41,338 nt of DNA from an uncultured Planctomycetota bacterium (GCA_902770245.1 CACXSS010000013.1:1-41338), one strand, 5' to 3'. Counted from the stretch's first letter, positions 1 to 8,409 are shown. Notes: generated by a model not told the origin, from the letters alone. Numbers and translations: made by a program.

Positions 1-459
1 ACTGTAGTTGTCAGTCACGTCGATTCCGCCGCCAATACAGTTCAATGGGCGAAAGTCAACGGTCAGCTGACAGAACAGGCGACAGGAAAAAAGCTGTCGA
101 TTCGCTGGCTGACAGAGGACGCAGAACGGTTTGTTTTAAGAGAACTCAAACGAGGCAACGCCTACAACGCGTTTATTCTCGATCCGCCCAGTTACGGTCA
201 CGGAGCAAAAGGAGAAATCTGGAAAATCGCTGACGCCCTGCCCCGTCTACTGGACGAGTGCATGGAACTAACCAACGGCGCGCCGGAATACGCTCTATTA
301 ACGGCGCACACGCCAGAATTCCCCGCGGATGAACTGGCGCGACTTTTAGAACAGCGTTTGCCGGACGGCTATCGATTCGAGTCGGGCGCAATGCGTCCGT
401 ACAGCGTCGACCTGCCGCCGATGCCCTGCGGGGAATTCGTTCGGGTTGTTAAACGTTAA
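1..459 (+). CDS. Class I SAM-dependent methyltransferase, C-terminal part (RlmI/RlmK-like), 5' truncated by window edge
   Basis: Frame 1 is open from the first base to the TAA at 457-459, so this is the last ~152 residues of a longer protein. Visible features: an N-terminal VVSHVD stretch followed by VQWAKVN, which matches the acidic loop after strand beta-2 that binds the SAM ribose, and an ILDPPSYGHG motif (about residues 61-70), the DPP[SF]-type motif IV of RlmI/RlmK-like and related N-methyltransferases acting on rRNA or other nucleic-acid bases. The end, GEFVRVVKR, is a typical last beta strand. The family identification is firm; the substrate is inference. An internal ATG at 262 should not be taken as the start, because conserved motifs lie upstream of it. 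Only 6 bases separate its stop from the convergent gene that follows. Confidence 0.82.
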   Translation, partial: TVVVSHVDSAANTVQWAKVNGQLTEQATGKKLSIRWLTEDAERFVLRELKRGNAYNAFILDPPSYGHGAKGEIWKIADALPRLLDECMELTNGAPEYALLTAHTPEFPADELARLLEQRLPDGYRFESGAMRPYSVDLPPMPCGEFVRVVKR

Positions 460-465
460 AATCTG

Positions 466-1491
466 TTACGCGTTAAAAGCGTCCAAAAGCGTCTGACGGC
501 ATTTCGGCAGCGCGGTCATGGAGGATTCTTTGCCTTCAAACTCGACGGAAATGTAACCCTTGAAGTTTGCCTTGCGGAGAATCTGGGCGATGCGATTGTA
601 GTCCATATCGAGCGTGTAATAAATTCCGCCGCCGTAATAGAATTTGGCGTGAACGAAACAGGCTTTCGCCGCCAGGGCTTCCATCTGTTCGTAACGGTCG
701 TCGTCGAGCAGGTTGCCGGTGTCGAGAATAATCTTCATCCAGGGCGAATCAATCTCGTTGACGATCTTCAATGCGCCTTCAGCCCGGCGAGCCAATCCCC
801 AATGGTTTTCCAAACCGAGAATGACGCCGCACTTTTCCGCAACCGGCAAACACTTTTCCAGGCTGTCGATAACCCACGGGAAACCGTCTTCATCTTTGTA
901 CCCTTCCAAAGCCGGTTCGATGCCCTTGTGGTTCATCAAATCCATAAAGGACTTCGACGTTCCCCAGCGTCCCGTGTTGACGCGCAAGACGGGAATTCCC
1001 AACGCATAAGCGGATTCAATCCCGGCAATGGTCGTCTTGATGTTCTTTTCGCGGAAATCTTCGCGGGGATCGAGAAAACTTTGGTGAGTTGCATATCCAC
1101 ACAGAGAGACGCCGTTTTCAAAAGCGTACTTTTTCAAATTGCGAAGGTAGTCGGGATTCGTTTCGTAAGTTTGAAACATCTGCCCGCCGCCGGGAATGAC
1201 AGAGGACGTAATCTTGCCCGCCTTCGGGTTGAGATACATCTGCTTTTCGAGGATTTCCAGCCCTTCAAAGCCCATTTCAGACGCCCAATCGATGCACTGT
1301 TCCATCGTCGGGGCGTCTTCCGAAACCCAGTAGGAATACGAAGACACGGCAATCGGGTTGACGTACTTCGCCTTCTTTTCAGTCTTTTCATCAGCCGGGG
1401 CGTCGTCTGCCAAAGCGGCTCCAGACAACGCCGAAATCGCCGCGCCTATGCCTGCGGCGGTCATGCTTTTTAATGCTGTTCGTCGATTCAT
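466..1491 (-). CDS. Tat-exported TIM-barrel sugar isomerase/epimerase (xylose-isomerase-like fold)
   Basis: 341 residues from the ATG at 1491; a further ATG 18 bases upstream (1509) is in frame, but starting at 1491 puts the twin-arginine signal MNRRTALKS right at the N terminus, followed by an Ala/Gly-rich stretch and an ALA cleavage site near residue 28. The body is an AP-endonuclease-2/xylose-isomerase-like barrel: the likely metal ligands are E228 (GLENHWG), D257 (ILDTGN), H281 (FVHAKF) and E317 (SVEFEG). Such enzymes interconvert or epimerise sugars or keto-sugars, and planctomycetes often export them with Gfo/Idh/MocA oxidoreductases; one of those lies at 39624-40859. The exact substrate cannot be read from sequence. 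Convergent with the methyltransferase gene. Confidence 0.85.
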   Translation of the reverse strand: MNRRTALKSMTAAGIGAAISALSGAALADDAPADEKTEKKAKYVNPIAVSSYSYWVSEDAPTMEQCIDWASEMGFEGLEILEKQMYLNPKAGKITSSVIPGGGQMFQTYETNPDYLRNLKKYAFENGVSLCGYATHQSFLDPREDFREKNIKTTIAGIESAYALGIPVLRVNTGRWGTSKSFMDLMNHKGIEPALEGYKDEDGFPWVIDSLEKCLPVAEKCGVILGLENHWGLARRAEGALKIVNEIDSPWMKIILDTGNLLDDDRYEQMEALAAKACFVHAKFYYGGGIYYTLDMDYNRIAQILRKANFKGYISVEFEGKESSMTALPKCRQTLLDAFNA

Positions 1492-1509
1492 GATTAAATC
1501 ATTATTCAA

Positions 1510-2212
1510 GAGAGGTTAGTAAAACTTTTATCATTATACCGGATATTTTGAATTATATTCTGATTTTTAATTTTTTTCAAGAGTTTAAGAGAAGAAATAA
1601 ACAAAAAAGCAGAAATAGCTCCTGTTCAATTTTAATACAATTGTTCAATTTTGCTGCATTAAAATTAAACAGACGTAAAAACAACGCTTGAAATTGCCTT
1701 TACGTCTGTTCGGTCGGAAGCTGTATTACGTGATTTTTCGAGTTCGCAATACGGTAACTCTATATTCAACCGGAGTTTACGTTCTCGTTACCCATAAACG
1801 CCAGGTGGAATCCGGAGGAGGTCAAAAAATCCCCGACGGAACTTGGGGGAGAAACCGCCGGGGATTGAGGGGGGTGACATCGCTTAAATATTACAAACTC
1901 GGCGGTCGAAAGGAGCGACGACGCGCCGAAAAAAAACAGGGAAGAAACAACGGAAGGAAAATTCTTTCCTGTCAGTGTTATTATAATTGCAAATTCCGTG
2001 CCAAAAGACAAAAAATTAAAGAATTGTGGTTCTTCCGGCAAGTCCGTACCTGTGAGCTAAAATAAGGTTTATTTAGGGTCTATCAAGTCCCACACGGAAA
2101 ACACCGATGAGACGGATTCACACCGATTGTTTATTTTTCATACTTGCATTATTGGCAAGACTTGATTTCCTTTGTATTTTTAATAAGTGTATTTTTGTCG
2201 ATAATTTATGAA
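1510..2212. other. Long AT-rich intergenic region with a strong hairpin and repeat fragments
   Basis: No convincing gene. At 1628-1672 there are repeated GTTCAATTTT / AATTTTAAT words. At 1828-1866 a G/C-rich hairpin stands out (separate entry). At 2095-2135 there is an ACGGATTCACACCGATTG word related to the repeat family at 2213-2410 and 12872-12975. A 125-codon open frame at 1688-2065 has unnatural composition (Arg/Lys/Gly-rich, no recognisable motif) and crosses the hairpin, so I do not call it a gene. Confidence 0.6.
1828..1866. other. GC-rich hairpin in the intergenic region
   Basis: The arm 1828-1839 (AATCCCCGACGG) pairs with 1855-1866 (CCGCCGGGGATT), giving 12 positions with a single A.C mismatch and a 15-base loop that is itself G-rich (ACTTGGGGGAG). 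It is followed by more G runs. There is no T tract on either side, so it is not a standard intrinsic terminator. It may be part of a structured RNA, a decayed element, or a cruciform site. Confidence 0.5.
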
Positions 2213-2410
2213 CTTAAATTAACCAATCGGTGACCGACAAGGTCGGCTCCTGATTGGAAGTGGGGAGCGCCAAAACCAGCGTCTTCGGAGACATAACCTC
2301 GTCCTTTCCGCTCGCGCGGCTTCGCGCTCCGTTTAATCCGTCAAATCCGTGAACGGACTGACCTGCTCAAAAACTGTTAGGTACGCAGTTGCCGAATGAA
2401 CCAGAATTGT
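2213..2410 (+). repeat. Intergenic repeat R, copy 1, interrupted by an inserted ~100-base element
   Basis: The outer parts, 2215-2232 (TTAACCAATCGGTGA word) and 2331-2405 (TTTAATC..., CAAAAACTGTTAGG, CAGTTGCCGAATGAACC), match the reverse complement of 12872-12975 closely and in the same order. Copy 2 runs straight from GGTGA to ATATCCGTTTAATC. Here those two sides are separated by a three-hairpin element (2234-2331). The right end runs up to the stop codon of the metallopeptidase gene at 2425. Confidence 0.7.
2234..2331 (+). repeat. Three-hairpin element, copy 1 (candidate structured RNA or small insertion element)
   Basis: Aligns over its whole length with 3618-3712. Hairpin 1: CCGAC (2234-2238) with GTCGG (2242-2246). 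Hairpin 2: GCGC (2267-2270) with GCGT (2279-2282). Then an identical GAGACATAACC linker (2288-2298). Hairpin 3: GCGCG (2314-2318), loop GCTT, CGCGC (2323-2327). In the other copy hairpin 3 is GTGCG/CGCAC, so the second base pair changed from C-G to T-A on both sides. That is a compensatory change favouring RNA or cruciform structure. Confidence 0.55.
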
Positions 2411-2424
2411 CCAGTTTGACCAAT

Positions 2425-3162
2425 TCACTGCCGGGAAACGCCCCAGATTTTTTCTATCATTTCGAAGCCGACAGGATCATGTCGACGGAATTCTGTTTTG
2501 ACAAACGGGTAGAAGTCGTTTTCTCCAAAATAACATTCCGTCAGTTCAGCGAAATATTCCATTGGGTTGGTTGTCGCGTAGGCTTTTTCTTCCAGCTGAA
2601 AATAGTTCAAAACGCGGTCGTAGAGTTTGTTTTCCATCGCGTTTTTATAAGCGTGAAGAATAACCTCGTTGTTGTACCCATTTTCGACAGTTCGGAAATG
2701 ATATCCATGAGCCAGTTCATGGAGCAGCATCATGGGCTGACGATCGTATTCGCTCAAAAAATACCGGGCGTTGGGAATATCAATTCCAAAAGTTTTATCC
2801 GGATTGACGCCATGAGTTTCAAGCCATTCTCTGCTGACGTGATAGCACGGAATCGTATACGTTGGGTCTTTTTTCTGAATCCAAATGGGCGTCTTCTGAA
2901 GCTCTTTAACCGTTTTTTCAGGAAGGAGAACCTGAATCTGAGTCAGTTGAAGGGTAATTGATCTCATCGACTTCTTATCCAGTTCCGGATTGGCTCTTAA
3001 GTCGGCGGCAACGTAAACCGTCCACCCGCAAATGTCGCGAGCTTCATACTCAGACGTCGGAACGTACGGAGCATAGGTTTTCTTTTCTTCGCTGCGAGCC
3101 GACGTCGTCAACGCCAAAAGCGTCAAACAAAACAATTCCATAAGGATAACAAGGCGTTTCAT
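2425..3162 (-). CDS. Secreted zinc metallopeptidase, gluzincin-like (HELAH motif)
   Basis: 245 residues from the ATG at 3162, chosen because it gives a clean signal peptide (MKRLVILMELFCLTLLAL...SARS); 12 in-frame codons upstream have no signal character. HELAHGYH at about residues 148-155 is a HExxH zinc motif, and NPMEYFAELTECYF about 50 residues later supplies candidate third ligand glutamates (E202 or E206). This spacing and the EYFAE helix are gluzincin-like, resembling the catalytic domain of the anthrax lethal-factor (ATLF-like) group. Substrate unknown; likely periplasmic or extracellular. Its stop codon lies close to the end of repeat R. No operon partner. Confidence 0.75.
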   Translation of the reverse strand: MKRLVILMELFCLTLLALTTSARSEEKKTYAPYVPTSEYEARDICGWTVYVAADLRANPELDKKSMRSITLQLTQIQVLLPEKTVKELQKTPIWIQKKDPTYTIPCYHVSREWLETHGVNPDKTFGIDIPNARYFLSEYDRQPMMLLHELAHGYHFRTVENGYNNEVILHAYKNAMENKLYDRVLNYFQLEEKAYATTNPMEYFAELTECYFGENDFYPFVKTEFRRHDPVGFEMIEKIWGVSRQ

Positions 3163-3333
3163 AATTTGCGTATATTGTCTATTTTGGATGTTTTCCAAAC
3201 GGCAGAACCAAAACTCAAAAATTGCTCTTTACACCGCAGGAATATTTTGCTATTATCCCATGCCGTTGTTTTTTTGCAAGGGGGCGCGGACGCCTTCTAA
3301 AACAATTCCATAATCTGCAATCGGAGTAAAAAT

Positions 3334-3600
3334 ATGAACTTTAATTTTTTTAACTGGATTCGCCAGGGCGTTAAGCAGTCGGTTTTAATGGGCGTTCACG
3401 ACGCGGTTGAATGCATCGGAACTCCGGTTGAAACGGACCAGGTCAAAGAGACGCTGCTTCAGTTTGCGGGAAACGAAGAAAACGCAGTAACGACCGTTGA
3501 CGTTCGCCGACTTCCCAGCTCGACGCCTCGCACCTCTGGCAAACTCGGGCGCCGTCTGAGCGACACGCTCAAAAAAGCGGACGAAACAAAGTCCGAGTAA
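3334..3600 (+). CDS. Small hypothetical protein (88 aa)
   Basis: ATG at 3334 after the weak purine stretch CGGAGTAAAAAT. The product begins MNFNFFNWIRQGVKQSVLMG, an amphipathic helix-like start, and ends in a Ser/Thr/Arg/Lys-rich hydrophilic tail. There is no signal peptide, full membrane segment or known motif. It is coding-like in composition and has its own strong terminator at 3727-3761, which supports it being an expressed unit. Function not recognised. Confidence 0.6.
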   Translation: MNFNFFNWIRQGVKQSVLMGVHDAVECIGTPVETDQVKETLLQFAGNEENAVTTVDVRRLPSSTPRTSGKLGRRLSDTLKKADETKSE

Positions 3601-3617
3601 TCACCAGAATTCAGAAA

Positions 3618-3712
3618 CCGACAAGATCGGCTTCTGCGTGGATGTGGGGTGAGCCGAAATCGGCTTTTTCAGAGACATAACCTTTTCCACCCGCCTGTGC
3701 GGCTACGCACCC
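3618..3712 (+). repeat. Three-hairpin element, copy 2, in the 3' untranslated region of the small gene
   Basis: Same order of parts as 2234-2331. Hairpin 1: CCGA (3618-3621) with TCGG (3627-3630). Hairpin 2: AGCCGA (3652-3657) with TCGGCT (3660-3665). Identical linker GAGACATAACC (3672-3682). Hairpin 3: GTGCG (3697-3701), loop GCTA, CGCAC (3706-3710). It lies between the stop at 3600 and the terminator at 3727, so it should be part of the 3334-3600 transcript. Confidence 0.55.
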
Positions 3713-3726
3713 GGAACCAAATCAAC

Positions 3727-3761
3727 AGAGCGCGACTTTTGACAGCCGCGCTCTTTTTTTT
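3727..3761 (+). terminator. Intrinsic terminator after the 88-aa gene
   Basis: AGAGCGCG (3727-3734) pairs perfectly with CGCGCTCT (3747-3754), with a 12-base loop, followed directly by a run of T from 3754 to 3761. A classical Rho-independent terminator for the plus strand. Confidence 0.85.
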
Positions 3762-3855
3762 ATTTCATCAGATTCCAACTTACCGGATGAGCCAAAAGTT
3801 TTTTGTGTCAGCTTTTTTTCAGGACGATGCAGTATTCCGAATTACACATTCCGAA

Positions 3856-6800
3856 TTACTCCAGTCCGTAATAGCCGTGCGGTCGGACGCCGCCCATGGA
3901 ATTGCTCAGAGACCCTTTGGGAAGAAACCGCGGTTCGATGGTTAGCGTAAAGCCGTAGTCGTCTCGCGTCGCGTCAGCGTAAAAGCCCGTACGGACGATA
4001 AGCGATTCTCCAACCCGGGTAATTGCAAAGTTCTGACCGATGTTGCCCTGTCCGGAGATGTCAAATTCGCTCCCGAAAGAGAAGTGCCATTTCGGACTCA
4101 TCCAGTATTTGGCGTTGACGTATAAAACCGTGTTGCGAACGGGACTGGAAATCCAGTAAACGCCGGCGTTGAGTTCTCCGCGACCGGGTTTAATCAGGCG
4201 TCCGCCGACGCTGCACGCATGAATTCCATCGTCGAAAAAGTCCCACATTCCAGAAGACGTAACGGCAAAGCGGTCGCCCAGCTGCCAGGTGAAATCGTAG
4301 TTGAGCAGTCCAATTCCTTTGCCGAAGTTATCCCGGCTGGCGTTGGGAAACAGCGTTACGCCGGCATCGAGCGTAATCCAGTCAACGGGGACAGCCGATC
4401 GGCGTTTAGTTTGCCAACGCTGATTGACGTTAAGCCGGACGATGTGCAAATCGTCCAAAATTTCCAGTCCCGGCGAGGTTACGTGATTGCCCAGCCCGCT
4501 TCGCAAAGCGTAGGAGCGTTCGTCAAACCGCCACGGAATCGGTCCGCCAAAGACGGTTTTGCCGAACATGTGCCGATACTGGATAATCGACTGTTCGTCC
4601 AGCATGTCATACATGGGCATTTCCGCCATATTGCGCGACGAAAAACCGATATACCATTCCGCTTCAAAGCTGACTTTATGCACCAATCCGTGGACGTCAA
4701 ACAGATCGCTGTTGAAACATGGGTACGCTTTCCACATAGGCAATGACGCACGGACGCCGACTTGACTATAAAATCTGTCGACAGACTTCGTCTCGCTGGC
4801 GCCCCACCATCCGGCTTCGCCCATTAAGTATGGAACCAGTTTAACGGCTCCCGCCTGGAAAGGCAAATCCAGTTCGTGCCGAGTCGTAAATCGTCCGCCG
4901 GTATTGCCCTGTTCCCAACTAAGGTAATCGAAAAACTGCTGGTTTTCAGGAGCTTCCGGATACGAACCGGGGCTGAGATTATATAGTCCTGCTGTTGAGG
5001 CGCTGTACCACGTCAACATATCGCCCAGGAGGCTTTCTCCCAGCCAGTAGACGTTAAGACGAGGTATTTGCTGAGATTCTGTATAAAAACCGTTGACTTT
5101 GCCTTGAACCGCAACGTCCCACGAGAAATTCCCGATTTCCTGTCGAAGCTGAATTCTGGTCCTAGGAGTTGGCTTTGTATACCAGTCGTCGCGATAATAC
5201 TCTTCCATAAAATCACGGTCGGAAATCAGCCCCACTTCCCCGGTAAGCTCCAGCCCGTTGCTGAACTGATGGATAAAGTTCCCAAAGAGTTTGTAACGGT
5301 ACCTGACTTCCGGAACGACGCTTCGCCGTCCTTCGCCCAGGTTGTCTTTGCCCCAGTCGTAGATGCCCCAGAAATCAACATTGCCTTTAATTGGTCCGGA
5401 AAACAGACCATAGTCTATAGCGCGGTCAAATTTGAAATCCGCTCCGTGTCCAATGCCGCGATTGGAGAACGGATCCAAATGCAGCGTCAGATCTGTTCCC
5501 TCCGGTGGATTGATGCAGTTAAACAGTTCGTAAGCGTTCCAGCCGGTAAACATCTGGAATCCGTATACGCTGTCGGACCCAACGCGAAGCGAAGACAGGT
5601 ACGGAGTCGGTCGTTCCAGACGCGTTCTCATTGACGGCCAACGGAATATCGGCGTGTCAGAAACGTAAATGGAAGTATTATTGCCGGTAACGTATTGTTG
5701 GTGTTTTGTTGCTGGAATCCAATAATCGTCCGTCTTTGGTTTACCGGTTATTGCGTCAATATCCTCTGAAACCTGGTCTGTAATATACATATCGTCCATT
5801 TGGATGCGATACGTTGGTTTCCCCATAAGACTGGATGTTATATACGCATTTTTCGCATAGAATTCACGTTGATTGAGCTGATGAACAGTATCAGCGTTAA
5901 TTCTCAGCAAACCGTCATACCCCTCAGCGGGCGTCGTAATTTCGGTATTGAGAATAGTTCCCTTGTTGCTCTTTAAGTCATAAAACATTCTATCGGCGCG
6001 AATTGTTCGACCGTTGTCTGCTCTGTCTTCATTCGTCCGATTGTCATTCAGTCGATTGCCATGTTTGAAAACAATATTTCCTTCCATGTAAAATTCAATT
6101 GGCTGATCGGCAGAATAAGGCTGCTTTCCATTCAGGTCAAGCGGCTGCGTTCCGGTTGTCCAAATGACCAGTTTATCAGTCGATATTTCCAGCGTATCCG
6201 GGCTGTCGCCGCTTTCTATAACAACTGTAATTCCACCTGTTACAACGGCAACAGACTGATTTGTTTCAGGATAATGTTTCCATGACGTATTGGCGCCGCT
6301 GTCATATCGCGGAGTTAATGTGATTCTTCGTTGACCCGCTCCTAATTGAACGTTACTATCGTAAGTCCCCCATTCGTCTGAGGCGGAACTAAACTCGTAC
6401 CCCCCTGAAGAATAATCCATAATCGAATTCGCATTTTGACCAACTGCATTGTATACAGGCGCGACTTGCGTCTTCTGATCGGAAAGAATGGAATTGACTC
6501 TGGTTGCTGCGCTGAGTTCGCGTTTCTCTTGAAGTTCTCTGCAGCGCTGCGCTCGCCAATATAACTCCGGCGTCGTTCCTGGAGTTGACCGTTTAATATT
6601 AACAGTGATTTGAGGTCTGTTAAACAGCAGGAACTCGCCCAGCCAAACGTAATCGTTGGGGTCGGAAGATTGAGCGTTGTCTTCTTTCTGATTGATAAAT
6701 CCTTTGCTCAGCGACGGCGCCGCTTTAACCTGACCTTCCATATAGATTGTCAAACAGTATGAACCGTTTGAACTGCCTGTAACAGGCCGTTGGTCGTATT

Positions 6801-7101
6801 CAAGCCACAGCGACATCTCCGCAGATTCCGCTATCGGACGTCCGCTTTCTAACAGCTGGCAGTTATTGCGAATAATCCAGACTTCACGCTTTCCCTGCTG
6901 GTACGTAAAGGCGACGTCGCCTTGAACTGTAATGGGCTTTTGTTCTGAAAACTGAACGATTTGCGCTTTGGCAGCGTTACAGAAAAGCAAGCCAAAGACG
7001 ACAAACAGAACTTTAAGCACATATCCATACACGCGCAGTCCGGCGACAGAATGACCCGTCGACGGCGAGAAAAACTCGGCAGCATTATGGATTTTTATCA
7101 T
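3856..7101 (-). CDS. LptD/OstA-like outer-membrane assembly protein
   Basis: 1081 residues. An N-terminal hydrophobic segment (about 22-46, VLKVLFVVFGLLFCNAAKAQ) looks like a signal peptide; the start at 7101 is the furthest upstream and an internal start is possible. Next comes an OstA/LptA-like jellyroll region with repeated features such as ITVQGDVAF, GNIVFKHGNRL, TIRADRMFYD and LRINADTVHQ. It is followed by a long C-terminal region of alternating residues and aromatic-rich strands (RWPSMRTRLERPTPYLSSLR, then repeated barrel strands) ending in GYYGLE, typical of a beta barrel. LptD inserts lipopolysaccharide into the outer leaflet. Planctomycete homologues are divergent, so the cargo is inference. 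No other lpt gene is in the window. Confidence 0.78.
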   Translation of the reverse strand: MIKIHNAAEFFSPSTGHSVAGLRVYGYVLKVLFVVFGLLFCNAAKAQIVQFSEQKPITVQGDVAFTYQQGKREVWIIRNNCQLLESGRPIAESAEMSLWLEYDQRPVTGSSNGSYCLTIYMEGQVKAAPSLSKGFINQKEDNAQSSDPNDYVWLGEFLLFNRPQITVNIKRSTPGTTPELYWRAQRCRELQEKRELSAATRVNSILSDQKTQVAPVYNAVGQNANSIMDYSSGGYEFSSASDEWGTYDSNVQLGAGQRRITLTPRYDSGANTSWKHYPETNQSVAVVTGGITVVIESGDSPDTLEISTDKLVIWTTGTQPLDLNGKQPYSADQPIEFYMEGNIVFKHGNRLNDNRTNEDRADNGRTIRADRMFYDLKSNKGTILNTEITTPAEGYDGLLRINADTVHQLNQREFYAKNAYITSSLMGKPTYRIQMDDMYITDQVSEDIDAITGKPKTDDYWIPATKHQQYVTGNNTSIYVSDTPIFRWPSMRTRLERPTPYLSSLRVGSDSVYGFQMFTGWNAYELFNCINPPEGTDLTLHLDPFSNRGIGHGADFKFDRAIDYGLFSGPIKGNVDFWGIYDWGKDNLGEGRRSVVPEVRYRYKLFGNFIHQFSNGLELTGEVGLISDRDFMEEYYRDDWYTKPTPRTRIQLRQEIGNFSWDVAVQGKVNGFYTESQQIPRLNVYWLGESLLGDMLTWYSASTAGLYNLSPGSYPEAPENQQFFDYLSWEQGNTGGRFTTRHELDLPFQAGAVKLVPYLMGEAGWWGASETKSVDRFYSQVGVRASLPMWKAYPCFNSDLFDVHGLVHKVSFEAEWYIGFSSRNMAEMPMYDMLDEQSIIQYRHMFGKTVFGGPIPWRFDERSYALRSGLGNHVTSPGLEILDDLHIVRLNVNQRWQTKRRSAVPVDWITLDAGVTLFPNASRDNFGKGIGLLNYDFTWQLGDRFAVTSSGMWDFFDDGIHACSVGGRLIKPGRGELNAGVYWISSPVRNTVLYVNAKYWMSPKWHFSFGSEFDISGQGNIGQNFAITRVGESLIVRTGFYADATRDDYGFTLTIEPRFLPKGSLSNSMGGVRPHGYYGLE

Positions 7102-7376
7102 AGTTTAAATAGTAAAGACTCGCCGACCAGAACGAAAAACTCGCTCTGGGCATACTTCGGCGCTAAATACTTTGATGAGGGAGTATAGAGATTCTTGGAA
7201 AATAAATCAAGAGCGAAATTGTTTATTGAAGACAACATTGACAAATTGAATTTTGTACAGCGTTATGTATTAAGATGGAGAGTTTTCACGAAACAGGAAA
7301 GATGACAAAAATACAAGATATGATTTCATTCATTGAGTATTCATCGCTGGCAAGTCTGGATTATTCTATATCCAGG

Positions 7377-7721
7377 CTAATCAATGACTTTGCTGTCCTG
7401 AATGATTTCATTCTGGCTTTCGGATGAGCCTATTGTTACATACTTCCAGATGTTTCTGGTCGTTTCAAATCGAAAGATTGCAAAAATAATTAAAATTGTC
7501 AACAAAAACGATATAACGCAAGATCCAAATTCTGACGCGTGCAAAAGTCTTGAAAGAAAATAGAAAGTTAAATACAATCCCCAAAACAGAGTCCAAAACA
7601 AACCCCACGCCCAACCGGATTGTTTATAAACGTTACAAAGCATTGCAATAACAGTAAGGACTCCAATTATATGGATCAACGTTCGATAAAGGTTGTCGTT
7701 TTTGAGATTCTGTACAGTCAT
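7377..7721 (-). CDS. Small multi-pass membrane protein, unknown function
   Basis: 114 residues from the ATG at 7721 (MTVQNLKNDNLYR...). An in-frame GUG/ATG further up at 7835 would overlap the shikimate kinase gene by 62 bases and add a basic tail, so I prefer 7721. Three hydrophobic segments are visible: LIHIIGVLTVIAMLCNVY, WGLFWTLFWGLYLTFYFL and SCVISFLLTILIIFAIFRF. The tail is hydrophilic. No family recognised. It lies 52 bases downstream of the shikimate kinase stop in the same direction, so co-transcription is likely. Confidence 0.55.
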   Translation of the reverse strand: MTVQNLKNDNLYRTLIHIIGVLTVIAMLCNVYKQSGWAWGLFWTLFWGLYLTFYFLSRLLHASEFGSCVISFLLTILIIFAIFRFETTRNIWKYVTIGSSESQNEIIQDSKVID

Positions 7722-7773
7722 TGCAACATTATCTGTTTTTTTGGGAATAAGGGCTTTTGAAATTTCGCGGCGT

Positions 7774-8307
7774 CTATTCTGAGACTTGAGCTTTGTACTG
7801 TTGAATAATCCAGTCCGCGATCTGTTCTGCGGCAAGAGCGTTCGTATCGACGCTGACGTTGGCGGTTTGCTCGTACCAGGATTGTCGCATGTTGAGCATT
7901 TTAACTATTTCTTCAAATGGAGCACTGTCCGTTAACGCCGGTCGACGAGTTGCGGTCGTTTCGTCTGAATACATGCGATTGTAAATCGTTTCCGCAGACG
8001 CTTTAAGCCAGACGACAAACGCGGTCTGCTTTAATCGTTCTCTGTTTTCCGGGCGAATTACGACTCCGCCGCCGGTTGCGATAATCGTTTGAGGGCGCAA
8101 AAGCAGTTCCGCTGTAACGGTTGACTCCAAATCGCGAAATCCGGATTCCCCGGACTGCTGAAAAATCTGAGCGATTGTTTTTCCCGCCGCCCGTTCAATT
8201 TCAACGTCGGCGTCGACCCAGTTCCAGCCGGGAAGTCGGCTTGCCAGCTCTTTGGCGACAGTCGTTTTGCCAGTTGCGCGATAACCGATTAAAGCAATGT
8301 TTTTCAT
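7774..8307 (-). CDS. aroK: Shikimate kinase
   Basis: 177 residues, normal length for AroK/AroL. It phosphorylates shikimate to shikimate-3-phosphate in aromatic amino-acid synthesis in the cytoplasm. Walker A is GYRATGKT (8-15). D32/D34 in VDADVEIER and R58 in GFRDLE bind shikimate and magnesium. GGG (79-81) is the shikimate-binding glycine motif, and the lid region has RRPAL (121-125). All key residues are present. It lies about 100 bases downstream of rpsA, beyond the rpsA terminator, so it probably has its own promoter or depends on readthrough. Confidence 0.93.
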   Translation of the reverse strand: MKNIALIGYRATGKTTVAKELASRLPGWNWVDADVEIERAAGKTIAQIFQQSGESGFRDLESTVTAELLLRPQTIIATGGGVVIRPENRERLKQTAFVVWLKASAETIYNRMYSDETTATRRPALTDSAPFEEIVKMLNMRQSWYEQTANVSVDTNALAAEQIADWIIQQYKAQVSE

Positions 8308-8341
8308 TTTGAGAGAAACGTATTAAACGAGGTTTTAAAAT

Positions 8342-8392
8342 AAAAAAACGGTAAGCTGTCAAGAGAACGTGTTTTTTTCTGACAGCTTACCG
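8342..8392 (-). terminator. Intrinsic terminator of rpsA
   Basis: A perfect 13-base inverted repeat (CGGTAAGCTGTCA at 8349-8361 and its complement at 8380-8392) with an 18-base loop. Read on the minus strand, it is followed by a seven-T run (8342-8348). It sits 17 bases after the rpsA stop codon. Confidence 0.92.
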
Positions 8393-8409
8393 CGAATCAG
8401 CGTTAGAAA

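Noticed and set aside
649-1473. 274-codon plus-strand open frame opposite the TIM-barrel gene
   Set aside because: No motif or ribosome-binding site; mirrors the codon pattern of the clearly homologous minus-strand gene.
1688-2065. 125-codon open frame in the long intergenic region
   Set aside because: Unnatural composition, no ribosome-binding site, and it crosses a strong hairpin; more likely non-coding.
7239-7265. TTGACA followed by a TATGTA-like box as a plus-strand promoter
   Set aside because: Spacing is about 20 bases and it points into the 3' end of a minus-strand gene with no plus-strand gene downstream.
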